A stretch of DNA of 64,000 nt, taken from contig CAWJCH010000040.1 of NCBI GenBank assembly GCA_963841205.1, positions 310,001 through 374,000 of the forward strand, given 5' to 3'. Positions within the stretch are counted from its first letter, which is position 1, and each line of letters begins with the position of its first letter. Made by a program: the position numbers and the translations under genes. The notes beneath the pieces are model-generated. The model was given only the letters and a program-made list of their open reading frames with translations. It had not been told where the DNA came from and made no database searches. This document shows, in pieces, positions 50,786 through 60,363 of this stretch. The stretch is from CAWAWP01 sp963841205 (GTDB lineage Bacteria > Chloroflexota > Ktedonobacteria > Ktedonobacterales > JADMIN01).

Positions 50786-52054
50786 GTGACCTCGCTCTCA
50801 TCACACGCACCGCGAGCTCTCGGGCGCTCTCTGCGCGTTGGCACCGAACTGCTGGATTCGATCTCGCTATACCTGCACATCCCCTTCTGCCAACGCAAGT
50901 GTCCATACTGCGATTTCAATACGTACGCGGGCATGCTCGATCAGCGTGAGGCGTATGTGGCCGCGCTGCGGGATGAGATCTTGCTCGCGGGCGAGCGCGG
51001 ACGGCTCCCCGACGGCGGCGCGCGCCGGTGTCGCACGATCTTCCTCGGTGGCGGGACGCCAAGCATGCTCGCGGCCGAGCAGGTCGACGTGATTCTTCGC
51101 ACCGCGCGGACCGCATTCGCGGTGGACGATGGCGCGGAGGTCACGCTGGAAGCGAATCCCGGGGCGCTGGAGTATGGTCATCTCGGCGAGCTGCGCGCGG
51201 TGGGGGTTAACCGCTTGAGCATGGGCGCGCAGAGTTTCGACGCAGGGCTGTTGCGGTGGCTGGGACGCATCCATTCGCCCGACGAGATCGAGACGGCGTT
51301 CGGGAAGGCGCGCGCCGCCGGCTTCGAGAACGTCAATCTCGACTTCATGTACGCGATCCCGAAGCAAACGATGGAGATGTGGGAGGCGACGCTCGACCGT
51401 GCGCTGGCGCTCGGCCCGGAACATCTCTCGCTGTATTCGCTGATAATCGAGGAGGGTACGCCGCTCTTTCGCTGGGTGGCGGAGGGTCGGGTGCAGGCTA
51501 CCGAGGAAGATCTCGCGGCGGACCAGTATGAACTGGCGGCGGCCAAGCTCGCCGAGGCGGGCTTCCACCACTATGAGATCTCGAATTGGGCGAGGCCCGG
51601 GTTCGACTGCGACCACAACCTCACCTATTGGCACAACCTGCCATATGTTGGTTTGGGTGCGGGGGCACACGGCTGGTCTGGCGGCACCCGGTACGTGGAG
51701 GCGAAGCCCATCCGCGACTACATCGCGCGGGTGCGGCAGTCGATCGCGAAGCCGGCGGTGGATGCCGGGTTGCCGGCGGGCGCGGTGGTCGAATCGGAGG
51801 CGATCTCGCGGGAGTTGGAGATGTCCGAGACGGCGATTGTTGGGCTGCGGCTGGCGCAGGGCGTGCATCGGGGGGATTTCGCCCATCGCTTTGGCCGCGA
51901 CTTCGAGTCGGTGTTCGGGAGGCGGCTTGCGGAGGTGCGCTCGGCGGGTCTCGTCGAGGAGTCCGGCGACTGGGTACGGCTCACCGAGCGGGGAAAACTC
52001 CTGGGGAATGAAGTGTTCGAGCGACTCCTTCCGGAGGACGAGGCAGGTTCGTGA
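50786..52054 (+). CDS. hemW: Radical SAM heme chaperone HemW
   Basis: HemW is a radical-SAM, heme-binding protein once annotated as oxygen-independent coproporphyrinogen oxidase. The 422-residue product has the cluster motif FCQRKCPYCDF (Cys35, Cys39, Cys42), then TIFLGGGTPSML, VTLEANPG, VNRLSMGAQSFD, NLDFMYAIPKQTMEMW, LSLYSLIIEEGTPLF, HHYEISNWARPGFDCDHNL and YWHNLPYVGLGAGAHG, all typical. A C-terminal HemN_C helical domain follows. The GTG start has AGGA about 10 bases upstream; a TTG 13 codons earlier is an alternative. True HemN differs by an additional cysteine next to the motif, which is absent here. Confidence 0.93.
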   Translation: MTSLSSHAPRALGRSLRVGTELLDSISLYLHIPFCQRKCPYCDFNTYAGMLDQREAYVAALRDEILLAGERGRLPDGGARRCRTIFLGGGTPSMLAAEQVDVILRTARTAFAVDDGAEVTLEANPGALEYGHLGELRAVGVNRLSMGAQSFDAGLLRWLGRIHSPDEIETAFGKARAAGFENVNLDFMYAIPKQTMEMWEATLDRALALGPEHLSLYSLIIEEGTPLFRWVAEGRVQATEEDLAADQYELAAAKLAEAGFHHYEISNWARPGFDCDHNLTYWHNLPYVGLGAGAHGWSGGTRYVEAKPIRDYIARVRQSIAKPAVDAGLPAGAVVESEAISRELEMSETAIVGLRLAQGVHRGDFAHRFGRDFESVFGRRLAEVRSAGLVEESGDWVRLTERGKLLGNEVFERLLPEDEAGS

Positions 52055-52146
52055 ACACACTTGGAACCAAGTACACGACGCTCATCTCGCGCTGAGTCGT
52101 GACCCACACGGTCCCTGCGGCGCTGAGCGTGTGCGATCCACGGCGT

Positions 52147-52362
52147 TTATTTGTCCTGGCAGGCCTCGGAGAGCTTGCCGTTGTCGAGCAGCCACCGCGC
52201 GAATTCCAGGCGGCGCTCGTCGATGACCCGCTCCAGGTATTCGGTGTGCTCGAAGAAGTTGCGACGCAGATCGGTGAGCGCATCCACTTCCGCCGACGTG
52301 AAGTCGCCATTCAGCGTCGTCGGCCGTGCATTCGCGTTGTTTGCATGCTCCTGAGGTAACAT
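52147..52362 (-). CDS. Small conserved-looking protein, unknown function
   Basis: A 71-residue protein with a strong GGGAGGATG-type ribosome-binding site. The sequence TSAEVDALTDLRRNFFEHTE and YLERVIDERRLEFARWLLDN is probably two amphipathic helices, with no cysteine or membrane segment. I do not recognise a family. It lies alone on the minus strand between hemW and recJ, and its good start context and even codon use support it being real. Confidence 0.6.
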   Translation of the reverse strand: MLPQEHANNANARPTTLNGDFTSAEVDALTDLRRNFFEHTEYLERVIDERRLEFARWLLDNGKLSEACQDK

Positions 52363-52524
52363 CGGCTACATCCTCCCACCTGGTGTACAATCGACTACGA
52401 AAACTGTATTGCACGCGCCGTGCCAACTCGATGGAAATCTGGCATCGACTGGGCCGGTCGGGACTCGTTTCAGCGGGCGTCGATTCGCTGAGTGTGCGTG
52501 CACTGGTTGCATGAGGATGTTTCC

Positions 52525-54372
52525 ATGTCGGAGCAGCGGGCACAAGCGGATGCAGCGGAGGATGACGCCTCGCCTGGGCCCGGCGGCGTGCGACCATCAG
52601 CACCGTGGGGGGAGCAGACGGTTCGGTGGCGCGTGCGCGAGATGTTGCCGGTCGACCTGCTGGATAGTGTCGCCGGCGTATCGCGGCTTGCCGTCCAATT
52701 GCTCCACAATCGCGGGGTGAGGGTACCTGAGGACGCGAGCGCGTTCCTGGCCGGTGCCTGGCGGCGAGCATCTTCAGGTTTGCCGGGGCTCGATCGTGCC
52801 GTCGGGCGCATCCTCGAAGCGCGGGAGCGGGGTGAGCGCGTCGTGGTGTGGGGCGACTATGACTGCGACGGCATGACCTCGTGCGCCTTGCTCGTGGATG
52901 CGCTGCAGCGCGTAGGCGTGCAGGCCGAGCCGTATGCGGCGTCGCGCGAGGATGACGGGCGTGGACTGAACTTAGAGAAGCTGCCTGAGCTTGCGGCGAA
53001 CAGGACACGGCTGATCGTCACGACCGACTGCGGCATCGATAATGTCGCGGAGGTTGCCGCGGCCGCGGAGCTGGGCATGGACGTGATCGTGACGGACCAT
53101 CACCCGCCGCATGGCCCGCTCGCGGCGGCATATGCGCTAATCAACCCGCATCTCGTGGGTGAGGGTGGCGCGGATGTCGATGCCGCCGGGGTCGCGGTGG
53201 CGTTCCGGCTGGCGGAGGCTATCTTCGCGCGGTCGACGGTGGATGCGGAGGCGGCGCTCGGCGGACTGCTGGACCTCGTGGCGATCGGCACTATTGCCGA
53301 TGTCGTGCCGCTCACGCCCGGCAACTGGGCGCTGGCCCGCGCCGGCCTGAGACGGCTGAATGTAGCGCCGCGGCCGGGCGTGCGGGCGTTGCTCGATCTC
53401 GCGGGGCATGCGCCGAATGCCGTCACTGCGCGCGACGTGGCGTTCTCTATCGCTCCCCGGCTGAACGCCGGTGGACGCCTGGGAAAGCCACTGCTATCGA
53501 TACGGCTGCTCCTCGCCTCGGATGCTACGTCGGCGGCTGCGCTGGCTGGCGAGCTTGAGGTCTTGCAGCAGGAGCGTCAACGACTCACGGAGCAGGTGTA
53601 CGCGCAGGCGCGCGAGGCAGCGTTGGCGGCGGGGGACGGGCTGGGGGGTCCGCTGATCGCGGTGGGCGATGGGTGGCCGCTTGGCATCTTGGGCTTGGCG
53701 GCTAGCCGCCTCGTTGACGAGTTCCGCAGGCCCGCGATTGTGATCAGTCGCGATGTGGAGTCGGGGCTCTGTCGCGGGTCGGCCCGCGGACCCGCTGGCG
53801 TGAATCTCGGCGAGTCGCTCGCGGAGGTTGCGCCAATCTTTCGACGCTTCGGCGGCCATGCGCAGGCCGCCGGGTTTACGCTCGCCGAGGCCGATCTGCC
53901 GGCGTTGATCGATCACCTGCGGTCGCGCTCGCGGGCGGTGAAGTCCAACGATGCGGGCTCGGCGCTTGCGGCCGAAGATACTGGCGGCGCTCTGGGGGGC
54001 GAGGGTGATGCGGCCCACGAGATCGACGTTGACTGCCAGTTGCCGCTGCGGCGTCTAGTCGCGGACCTCTTTGAGGCCGTGAGCAGCCTTGAACCATACG
54101 GGACGAGGTTCGCCGAGCCTATATTTGTGTCGTCGCCGGTCCAGATCATGAACTGCTGGCGGAGCGGCCCCGGCGGCAAGACGCTGCGGCTGCGCGTGCG
54201 ACAGGGCGATGTGGAGCGTGTGGCCTTCTGGCCGCGGCGCGGGGAGCTTTGCGAGGCGTTCGTCGCGGCGCTCGCGACCCTGCCCCCGGTTTCGCTGGTC
54301 TACGCGCTGGCGGCCGCGCGCGATGGCCGAGACCTTCAGCCGCGCGTCGTGGCGATCGGTTTCGCCGACTGA
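52525..54372 (+). CDS. recJ: Single-stranded-DNA-specific exonuclease RecJ
   Basis: RecJ degrades single-stranded DNA 5' to 3' in recombination and mismatch repair. The 615-residue protein has the DHH phosphoesterase motifs: GDYDCDGMTS (Asp111-Asp115), VTTDCGID (Asp168), VTDHHPPHG (Asp191-His193), and later ALLDLVAIGTIADVVPL and the DHHA1 region with IAPRLNAGGRLG, GGHAQAAGFTL. The C-terminal OB-fold segment is present. The ATG has GAGGA upstream. Acidic and Pro-rich 30-residue tails at the N-terminus are extra. The gene is single and co-directional with the next MFS gene. Confidence 0.96.
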   Translation: MSEQRAQADAAEDDASPGPGGVRPSAPWGEQTVRWRVREMLPVDLLDSVAGVSRLAVQLLHNRGVRVPEDASAFLAGAWRRASSGLPGLDRAVGRILEARERGERVVVWGDYDCDGMTSCALLVDALQRVGVQAEPYAASREDDGRGLNLEKLPELAANRTRLIVTTDCGIDNVAEVAAAAELGMDVIVTDHHPPHGPLAAAYALINPHLVGEGGADVDAAGVAVAFRLAEAIFARSTVDAEAALGGLLDLVAIGTIADVVPLTPGNWALARAGLRRLNVAPRPGVRALLDLAGHAPNAVTARDVAFSIAPRLNAGGRLGKPLLSIRLLLASDATSAAALAGELEVLQQERQRLTEQVYAQAREAALAAGDGLGGPLIAVGDGWPLGILGLAASRLVDEFRRPAIVISRDVESGLCRGSARGPAGVNLGESLAEVAPIFRRFGGHAQAAGFTLAEADLPALIDHLRSRSRAVKSNDAGSALAAEDTGGALGGEGDAAHEIDVDCQLPLRRLVADLFEAVSSLEPYGTRFAEPIFVSSPVQIMNCWRSGPGGKTLRLRVRQGDVERVAFWPRRGELCEAFVAALATLPPVSLVYALAAARDGRDLQPRVVAIGFAD

Positions 54373-54497
54373 CGGATCCTTCCTCCTTTTTCGCCACTTC
54401 ATCACTTGACAGCCAGCGGCGTTGCGGCTACTATTTAAATACCGACTGGATAGTATATAAATGCTGTTGCAGCGGGCTGTTGGAGTTTGTTGCCGTT

Positions 54498-54517
54498 CCC
54501 CGGCTTGAAGGCTGGGG
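54498..54517 (+). repeat. REP-like hairpin, copy 4
   Basis: CCCCGGC, TTGAA, GGCTGGGG, followed by CGAAACCCGCGCGG. It lies 126 bases after recJ, just beyond an AT-rich patch (54420-54470). Confidence 0.6.
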
Positions 54518-54608
54518 CGAAACCCGCGCGGCGGAGGCGGAGCGAAGGCCAGCATCCCACAGGACGTCGGTGGAAACGCCGTTGCTGTTGAGGGACCGGG
54601 GGTGCGCT

Positions 54609-56015
54609 ATGGCCGAACACGTGGGCGACGTGCCCGATCGACTGCTGCTTGGTGTGGAGGAGCCAGTTGCGATCGGCGAGGCGCCGCCGGTGGGTGTGGC
54701 GCGGCCAGCCGACGCCCCTGAGGCGCTGGGGGAGGCTGATTTGACGGAGGCGCCTGGGAGCTCGGCGCACGCCAGAGGTTTCATGGCGCCGCTGCGATTG
54801 CGCAGTTTTCGCCTCTTGATTGGCGGGCAGACGATATCGCGCGTCGGCGATGCCTTCTTCTCCATCTCGTTGCCCTGGCTCGTGCTGCGCATCTCGCACG
54901 ACCCACTGTCGCTCTCGCTAGTGCTCGGCGCATCGGCGCTGACGACGGGGCTTTTCACCCTGGTCGGCGGCGTCCTGGCCGACCGGCTTGGCCCGCGCGC
55001 ACTCATGATCGGCTCAGACGTCGTGCGATTCGTGCTCATGACCGTGCTGGCCGTGCTGGCGCTGTTGACGACTCCCACGCTCTGGGAGCTCGTCGCGATT
55101 GCGGCGCTGCTCGGCATCGCGACGGGCCTGTTCTTCCCGTCCGGTGCGGCGATGATTCCGTTTCTCGTCTCGCGCGACGATTTGCAAGCGGCGAACGGTT
55201 TTGAGCAGCTTTCGGCGCAGAGCAGCAACTTCGCCGGTCCGGCGGTGGCGGGCGCGGTGCTGGCGGCGACTCAGCTGGCATTCGGGCTCGTCATCGATGC
55301 GGCCAGCTTCGCCGTTTCGGTCTTCACGTTGCTTTTCGTGCGCGTCGCCCCGCTAGCGGATCGTGGGGCGAGCTCCGCGCCGGCCGCGAAGCTCGGGTTG
55401 CGCGGCGGCCTGTCGGACTTCGGCGATGCTTTCCGCTACCTGCGTCGGACACCGTTCTTGTTCATGATGGTAGGCTTTTCGATCGTGGCAAACTTCGGCA
55501 TCATCGGTCTGTTGGAGATCGCCCTTCCGCTCGTCCTCAAAGGGATGGTTGGCATTCGACAGGGTCCCACCGCTCTTGGTATCGTCGCCAGCGGCTTCGG
55601 CCTCGGCTCGATCCTCGGGGCGGTCGCCGCGGGAGTGGCGGGGAAACTGCCGCACAAGCCGCTCGTCGCCGTGCTGCTGCTGCTGCCGATCGCGGGTCTG
55701 GTGGCGTGGATGCCGTTCGTGGACAACGCCTATGCGCTGGCGGGTGTTTTCGCGGCGATGGGCGTGCTGCTGGGCGCGAGCAACGTGCTCTTTATCACGG
55801 TGATCCAGCGGTTCATCCCGATGGAGATGATGGGGCGCATGATGAGCATCGTGATGCTAGGGAGCTTCGCGGGCGGCCCGCTCTCGATCTTCACCTACGG
55901 CGCGCTGGCGACGATTGTGCCGGATATCTCCTATCTCTTCATCGGGGGCGCGGCGCTCTTCCTCGTGGTCTGCATATTGGCGCTGACGAACCGGCATACT
56001 TGGCAGACTGCGTAG
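54609..56015 (+). CDS. MFS transporter (exporter type)
   Basis: The 468-residue protein has about 60 hydrophilic residues, then twelve predicted membrane helices starting at LRSFRLLIGGQTISRVGDAF. MFS motif A appears in LVGGVLADRLGPRALMIG, and the second half has GMVGIRQGPTALGIVASGFG and QRFIPMEMMGRMMSIVML. The pattern fits the MFS_3/EntS-like drug or siderophore exporter group. The ATG has GGGGG upstream; the open frame extends through the REP-like hairpin and was not used. Substrate unknown. Confidence 0.9.
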   Translation: MAEHVGDVPDRLLLGVEEPVAIGEAPPVGVARPADAPEALGEADLTEAPGSSAHARGFMAPLRLRSFRLLIGGQTISRVGDAFFSISLPWLVLRISHDPLSLSLVLGASALTTGLFTLVGGVLADRLGPRALMIGSDVVRFVLMTVLAVLALLTTPTLWELVAIAALLGIATGLFFPSGAAMIPFLVSRDDLQAANGFEQLSAQSSNFAGPAVAGAVLAATQLAFGLVIDAASFAVSVFTLLFVRVAPLADRGASSAPAAKLGLRGGLSDFGDAFRYLRRTPFLFMMVGFSIVANFGIIGLLEIALPLVLKGMVGIRQGPTALGIVASGFGLGSILGAVAAGVAGKLPHKPLVAVLLLLPIAGLVAWMPFVDNAYALAGVFAAMGVLLGASNVLFITVIQRFIPMEMMGRMMSIVMLGSFAGGPLSIFTYGALATIVPDISYLFIGGAALFLVVCILALTNRHTWQTA

Positions 56016-56378
56016 CGTCGCCATTTCCCGCACGTCAAGCGAGCGAGCGTACAGACAGGCATGTGGCTTGCTTAAGGAAAGGGGTGTGCTCAGGAAAGTG
56101 CACTTGGCCATGATCGGCGGACGGCGGGAAGGATTCCGGCGGGGCGGGGCAGGCAGTGACGCCCGCCACGCCTGCGGCTCGTTCGCGTCTCGTTCGGTTT
56201 CCGCTCCCTCCACGGCATGCTTGATGTGGATGTCGCGGCATGGCGGCCGGTTTGGTGAGGAGTAGCGCCTGCGCGGTGATCGTCGTACCGCCTGGGCGCC
56301 GAAGTTGACCGCCATTCGCGCCAGCACTAGAATGACCTCGGCGTTCTAGGCCGCGAACCCTTCCCCGATCGGTGACGT
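56016..56378. other. Intergenic region, nothing recognised
   Basis: About 360 bases between the MFS and TPR genes. Open frames are short and motif-free. I see no promoter of good quality and no repeat. Confidence 0.45.
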
Positions 56379-57941
56379 ATGACAGAGATCGATCTCGGCG
56401 CATCGGGCGTACCCGCCGGTCGGGCGCGCGTTCGCGCGGTGCCCGCGTCGCTGATCGGGGTCGCCCCCGCGCCGTATCGTACCGGTGGCCGGGCCAACCG
56501 GCTCATGCGCCTAGGCGTTGCGGCGGCGATCTGGCTTGGGCTCGCAGTGGCGTTGGCGCCGGTTGGTCCCTCAGCGAACGAGGATCTGGCGGCGGCGGCG
56601 AGGGCGCGCGCGACCTATCGGTACGATCGCGCGTTGGCGTGGTATGCCAGTGCCGGGGTCGCGGCGCCGAACGATCCCCGACCGATCTGCGCGACCGGCG
56701 ACGTGCGCAGCCTGCAGCATGAATGGTCGCTCGCCGAAGTGGCCTACGAGCGCTGTCTCGCATTGCAGCCCGCCGATGTGGCGGCTACTTGGCTGGCGCT
56801 GGGAGACGCGCGCGCGGCGGCTGGCGACGAGGCGGGCGCACTGACGGCGTGGCAGCGATCGGCGGACGCGGGCGGAAGTGCTGCTATCCGGCGCTTGGGC
56901 GATGCTTATGAGACGGCGGGGGATGTGGACGCGGCAGTCGCGGTATGGAAGCGCCTGCCCTCGAACGATGCCGAGGCGCGCGCGCACCTGGGCATGCTGG
57001 CGCTCTGGCGGGGCGATGCCGCGACGGCGCGCGCCGATTTTGTGGTGGTCCAGAATCAATTGGACGCCGCGTCGCAGTCGCTGTTGAGCGATGGCTTCGC
57101 TTCGCTCGCCACGGGAGGATCGCTCGACGCGGAGGCTTGGGGGAAGCTGGGCTACGCGTTCCTGGTGGCGAACCGCCCCGCGCTGGCCCTGGTCCCATTG
57201 CGGACGGCGACCCACCTTGACCAGGACGGCGAGAGCGCACACGCCTACCTCGGGTGGACACTTTGGCTCCTCGCGCAGCAGGGCGTGACGCCGAGTGGCA
57301 CACCAACGAGCTTCATCGCCGAGGCGATGAGCGAGCTGCAGCGGACCCTCAAGCTGAGCAGCAGCAATAGCTTTGCCTGGTTCGCCGCCGGAACGGTGTC
57401 GGCGGCGAGCGGCGATCTACGCGTCGCGTACGCCGATCTGGCGAAGGCCGTGGCGCTCGACGGTCGCAACCCGGCGATCTGGTCAGCGGCCGGAAACCTG
57501 GCGCTGGCCCAGGCGGACTACGTCGCGGCGGAACTCGATTTCGGCAGCGCCGCGCGGTTCTCGACCCGACCTGACGAAACGGTTACCCTGCTGCACTTCT
57601 ATGCGGAACGCGGCTACGGTTTGGGCGATGGCCGCGCGATGACGGCGGCTGCCGCGGCGGCGCGACGCTGGCCGCAGAGCGAACCAATCCGCTTCCTTCA
57701 GGCGGAGATCGCGGACGAGACGGGCGCGCAGGACACGGCGACGTATGCGGCGCGAGCGGCCGTGCTGCTCGATCCGACCGATCCCGGCCCCTACACGCTG
57801 CTCGGTCGGTATGCATTTCAGGCCGGGGCGTACATGGCGGCGGCGGGATACCTGCGCGTCGCGATCGCGCTGCAGCCGGATGGGCCGTGGGCGGCACAGG
57901 CGACCGCGCTGGCCGCCCCGCTCCACTCCCTTGACGTGTGA
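56379..57941 (+). CDS. TPR-repeat protein with one membrane helix
   Basis: The 520-residue protein has one N-terminal hydrophobic helix (about 43-62; LMRLGVAAAIWLGLAVALAP) and then about ten tetratricopeptide-like repeats: YDRALAWYASAGVAAPNDP, AEVAYERCLALQPADV, GALTAWQRSADAGGS, LALVPLRTATHLDQDGESAH, VAYADLAKAVALDGRNP, and YMAAAGYLRVAIALQPDGP. TPR domains hold protein partners; the helix suggests anchoring with an external repeat domain. It precedes a PQQ-propeller relic and a phosphatase fusion. Specific role unknown. Confidence 0.85.
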   Translation: MTEIDLGASGVPAGRARVRAVPASLIGVAPAPYRTGGRANRLMRLGVAAAIWLGLAVALAPVGPSANEDLAAAARARATYRYDRALAWYASAGVAAPNDPRPICATGDVRSLQHEWSLAEVAYERCLALQPADVAATWLALGDARAAAGDEAGALTAWQRSADAGGSAAIRRLGDAYETAGDVDAAVAVWKRLPSNDAEARAHLGMLALWRGDAATARADFVVVQNQLDAASQSLLSDGFASLATGGSLDAEAWGKLGYAFLVANRPALALVPLRTATHLDQDGESAHAYLGWTLWLLAQQGVTPSGTPTSFIAEAMSELQRTLKLSSSNSFAWFAAGTVSAASGDLRVAYADLAKAVALDGRNPAIWSAAGNLALAQADYVAAELDFGSAARFSTRPDETVTLLHFYAERGYGLGDGRAMTAAAAAARRWPQSEPIRFLQAEIADETGAQDTATYAARAAVLLDPTDPGPYTLLGRYAFQAGAYMAAAGYLRVAIALQPDGPWAAQATALAAPLHSLDV

Positions 57942-57965
57942 CGTCGCTCGACGAGTCGGAGGAAG

Positions 57966-58345
57966 GGGGCTTGACACCGAGCGACTCGTGGCATGGCGCC
58001 AGCCGACCGAGAGGTTTGTGCTGTCGTCGCCGTTGATCGTCAATGATCGGTTGTATGTCGGCTCGACCGAACGGCATATGTACTGCATGGGCCGGCGCAC
58101 GGGGCAGTTCTTGTGGCGATATCAGACGGGCCACTAGATGACGTCGAATCCGGCGCACGCCAACGACGCGATCTAGTTCGGCTCCATCGATCGCAACGTG
58201 TATGCGCTGGACGGGCGCTACGGCAAGCTGATCTGGCACTACGAGACGGGCGACAAGGTGCCCGGCGCGCCCATCGTCAAGGATGGCGTCGTATACGCCG
58301 GCTTGTGCGACCACAACGTGTACGCGCTTGAGGTGAACCTGTGGT
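57966..58345 (+). pseudogene. PQQ-type beta-propeller relic with two amber codons
   Basis: A single frame reads RFVLSSPLIVNDRLYVGSTE, GRRTGQFLWRYQTGH, stop, MTSNPAHANDAI, stop, FGSIDRNVYALDGRYGKLIW, GDKVPGAPIVKDGVVYAG and LCDHNVYAL. These are PQQ/pyrrolo-quinoline propeller blades of outer-membrane BamB-like or quinoprotein type. Both stops are TAG at 58136-58138 and 58187-58189. The second replaces the Tyr of the usual VYFGS. The N-terminal blades and C-terminus are missing. No quinoprotein neighbour is present. Confidence 0.7.
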
Positions 58346-58469
58346 GTGGCGGTGAGCGTGACCAAGCGAGACCAGACAAGTGTAATTGGTCGCCACCCTC
58401 TCCTGCCTCCCACGTGCTATAACTGACTGGACTGGTTCCGGCACGTCAGAGGAAAGTCAGGGGGTTGGC

Positions 58470-60311
58470 GTGGATCAGCGCGATGAAATCAGTGGAACCG
58501 CGGCGACGGAAGAGCAGCCGTCGCCCACGAGCGTGGATGCGGCGGTCGCTGGTGATTCGTCGCCCGTAGCGGAGGAGGCGTCGTCGCCGCCCTCGTCGGG
58601 GGTTGCGCCCGAGGCCATGCCATCGAGCGAAGACGCGGGCGCGAGCGATCAGCCGCAGGATGCTGTGCTGTCGCCGGGCGAGATGCTGGCCTCGTACACC
58701 ATCGAGCGTGTGCTGAGCGATTCGCCAGGCGAGCGCATCTACCTCGCGATCCGCCGCGGCGATCCATACGCCTTCGGGACGGACGGCGGCGACGTCGCGG
58801 TCACGCTCATTGAGCGGCCCAAAGGCAGTTTTGACGGGTTGCGTGCGCTGCTCGCGCTCGATCTGCGCCACCCGCGCTTGCTGGCCCCGCGCGGGCTGTT
58901 CGATCGCGGTGGGCGAGAGTATCTGGCCCTCACCACACTATTGAATGAGGATGACGCGATCGCGCATACGGTGAGCGCAGGGGGGCATCTCGATCCACGC
59001 TCCGCGCTGATGGCGAGCGCGGGTCTGGCCGACGCGCTGGGCTACTTGCACCGGATGCGCGTCTTCCACCTCGGCGTCTCACCGGAGGTCATCCACATTC
59101 GCGACGGTCGCGCGTTCCTCGGAGGGATGGAGCGCGCCACGTTCGTGCCCGAGGCGGAAGAGGGCAGTGAGCGTGCGGTGGAGCTAGGCGCGCGCGACGC
59201 CAATGCACTGGCGCGGGTGATGGTCGCGCTGGCCGGGTTGGCCCCCGCGCCATCGTCGGATGACGATTCGATGACCGCGACGCTACGCGAGATTGCGGCC
59301 AACGGGGAGGCTGCGGCCTTCGAGTCCGCTGGCGACGTGGCGGGCGCGTGCAGCGCGGCCCTGCAGAACACGGAACACTTGCTCTCGCTGCTGCATGTCG
59401 ACGCGCCACCGCAGCGCATCCGCGTCGTCATGAGCAGCGCCACCAGTGTCGGGCGCGTCCGCGCGGAAAACCAGGATGCTAGCGCATGCCTGTTGGTGGA
59501 CGTGCAGGACGACTATGGCCGCGACGCGCCGGTTGGACTCTTCCTCGTTGCCGACGGGATGGGCGGCGAGGCGCGCGGCGAGCTTGCCAGCCGCATTACG
59601 GCTCGGTTGGTGACCGCCGAAGTCGCGAGGCAATTGGTCGTGCCGTCGCTGGCGCTGCCGGCGTTCCTCGTCACGAGCGCGGACGGTGGAGAGGCACTCG
59701 ATCTGCCGACCGAGCATTCGGCGGCGCAGGCGTTGGGGCGCGCGGCGGCGGTGGCGAACGGGCAGGTGCGCGAACTGGTGCGCCAGCTTGGGCAGGCTGC
59801 TGGCACCACGCTGACCGCGATCGCGTTGGTGGGCACGCGCGCGGCGATCGTGCACGTGGGCGACAGTCGCGCCTACCTGCTGCGGCAGGGTACGCTGCAC
59901 ACGCTCACCGAGGACCATTCCGTGCTGGCTCGGCTCCAGGCGGTCGATCATCCGCTGCTGAGCGACCCCGACGTGTACGTGCCGCGTAGCATGCTGTATC
60001 GCTCGCTCGGTCAGGAGGATGAGCTGGCGGTTGACTCGCTGGAGTTCACGCTGACCGACGGCGACCGCCTGCTACTGTGCTCCGACGGGCTGTGGGACGA
60101 GGTGGATTCCACGTCGCTCGAGCGCATCTTCGCCGAGGCATCGAACCCGAACGAGTGCGCGCGGCAGTTGGTGGAGTTGGCGAATAGCTCCGGCGGGCAC
60201 GACAACAGCACGGCCGTCGTCGCCTTCGTGCACGCGGTGCCAGACGAGGAGGCGGGATCGGACGCGCCGCCGACGCTTGATGACACCGACTGGCACGCCG
60301 CGTCGGAGTGA
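58470..60311 (+). CDS. Pseudokinase fused to PP2C-type Ser/Thr phosphatase
   Basis: The 613-residue protein has a Pro/Ser/Glu-rich N-terminus (1-65), a kinase-like domain (about 70-310) and a PP2C domain (about 325-600). In the kinase-like part the VAIK lysine is replaced (DVAVTLIE), the HRD motif reads FHLGVSPEVIHI with no catalytic Asp, and DFG is LGG, so it should not phosphorylate. The PP2C part is complete: RAENQDASACLL, LVADGMGGEARG, GTTLTAIALVG, VGDSRAYLL, LLLCSDGLWDEV and GGHDNSTAVV, with metal-binding Asp residues. It probably dephosphorylates Ser/Thr proteins, with the pseudokinase as regulator. Start: GTG with AGGGGG 6 bases upstream. Confidence 0.9.
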   Translation: MDQRDEISGTAATEEQPSPTSVDAAVAGDSSPVAEEASSPPSSGVAPEAMPSSEDAGASDQPQDAVLSPGEMLASYTIERVLSDSPGERIYLAIRRGDPYAFGTDGGDVAVTLIERPKGSFDGLRALLALDLRHPRLLAPRGLFDRGGREYLALTTLLNEDDAIAHTVSAGGHLDPRSALMASAGLADALGYLHRMRVFHLGVSPEVIHIRDGRAFLGGMERATFVPEAEEGSERAVELGARDANALARVMVALAGLAPAPSSDDDSMTATLREIAANGEAAAFESAGDVAGACSAALQNTEHLLSLLHVDAPPQRIRVVMSSATSVGRVRAENQDASACLLVDVQDDYGRDAPVGLFLVADGMGGEARGELASRITARLVTAEVARQLVVPSLALPAFLVTSADGGEALDLPTEHSAAQALGRAAAVANGQVRELVRQLGQAAGTTLTAIALVGTRAAIVHVGDSRAYLLRQGTLHTLTEDHSVLARLQAVDHPLLSDPDVYVPRSMLYRSLGQEDELAVDSLEFTLTDGDRLLLCSDGLWDEVDSTSLERIFAEASNPNECARQLVELANSSGGHDNSTAVVAFVHAVPDEEAGSDAPPTLDDTDWHAASE

Positions 60312-60363
60312 GGTCGCGCGGCGACGAAGGAAGCGCTCAGCTGCCGAGCCGAGAAAGGGTGCT

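Noticed and set aside
54420..54470. AT-rich patch as a replication origin
   Set aside because: No DnaA boxes are visible and neighbouring genes are not origin-associated; it is more likely a promoter or transcript-end region.
58136..58189. Amber codons read as pyrrolysine or by suppression
   Set aside because: The gene also lacks its N- and C-terminal blades, so decay is the simpler explanation.
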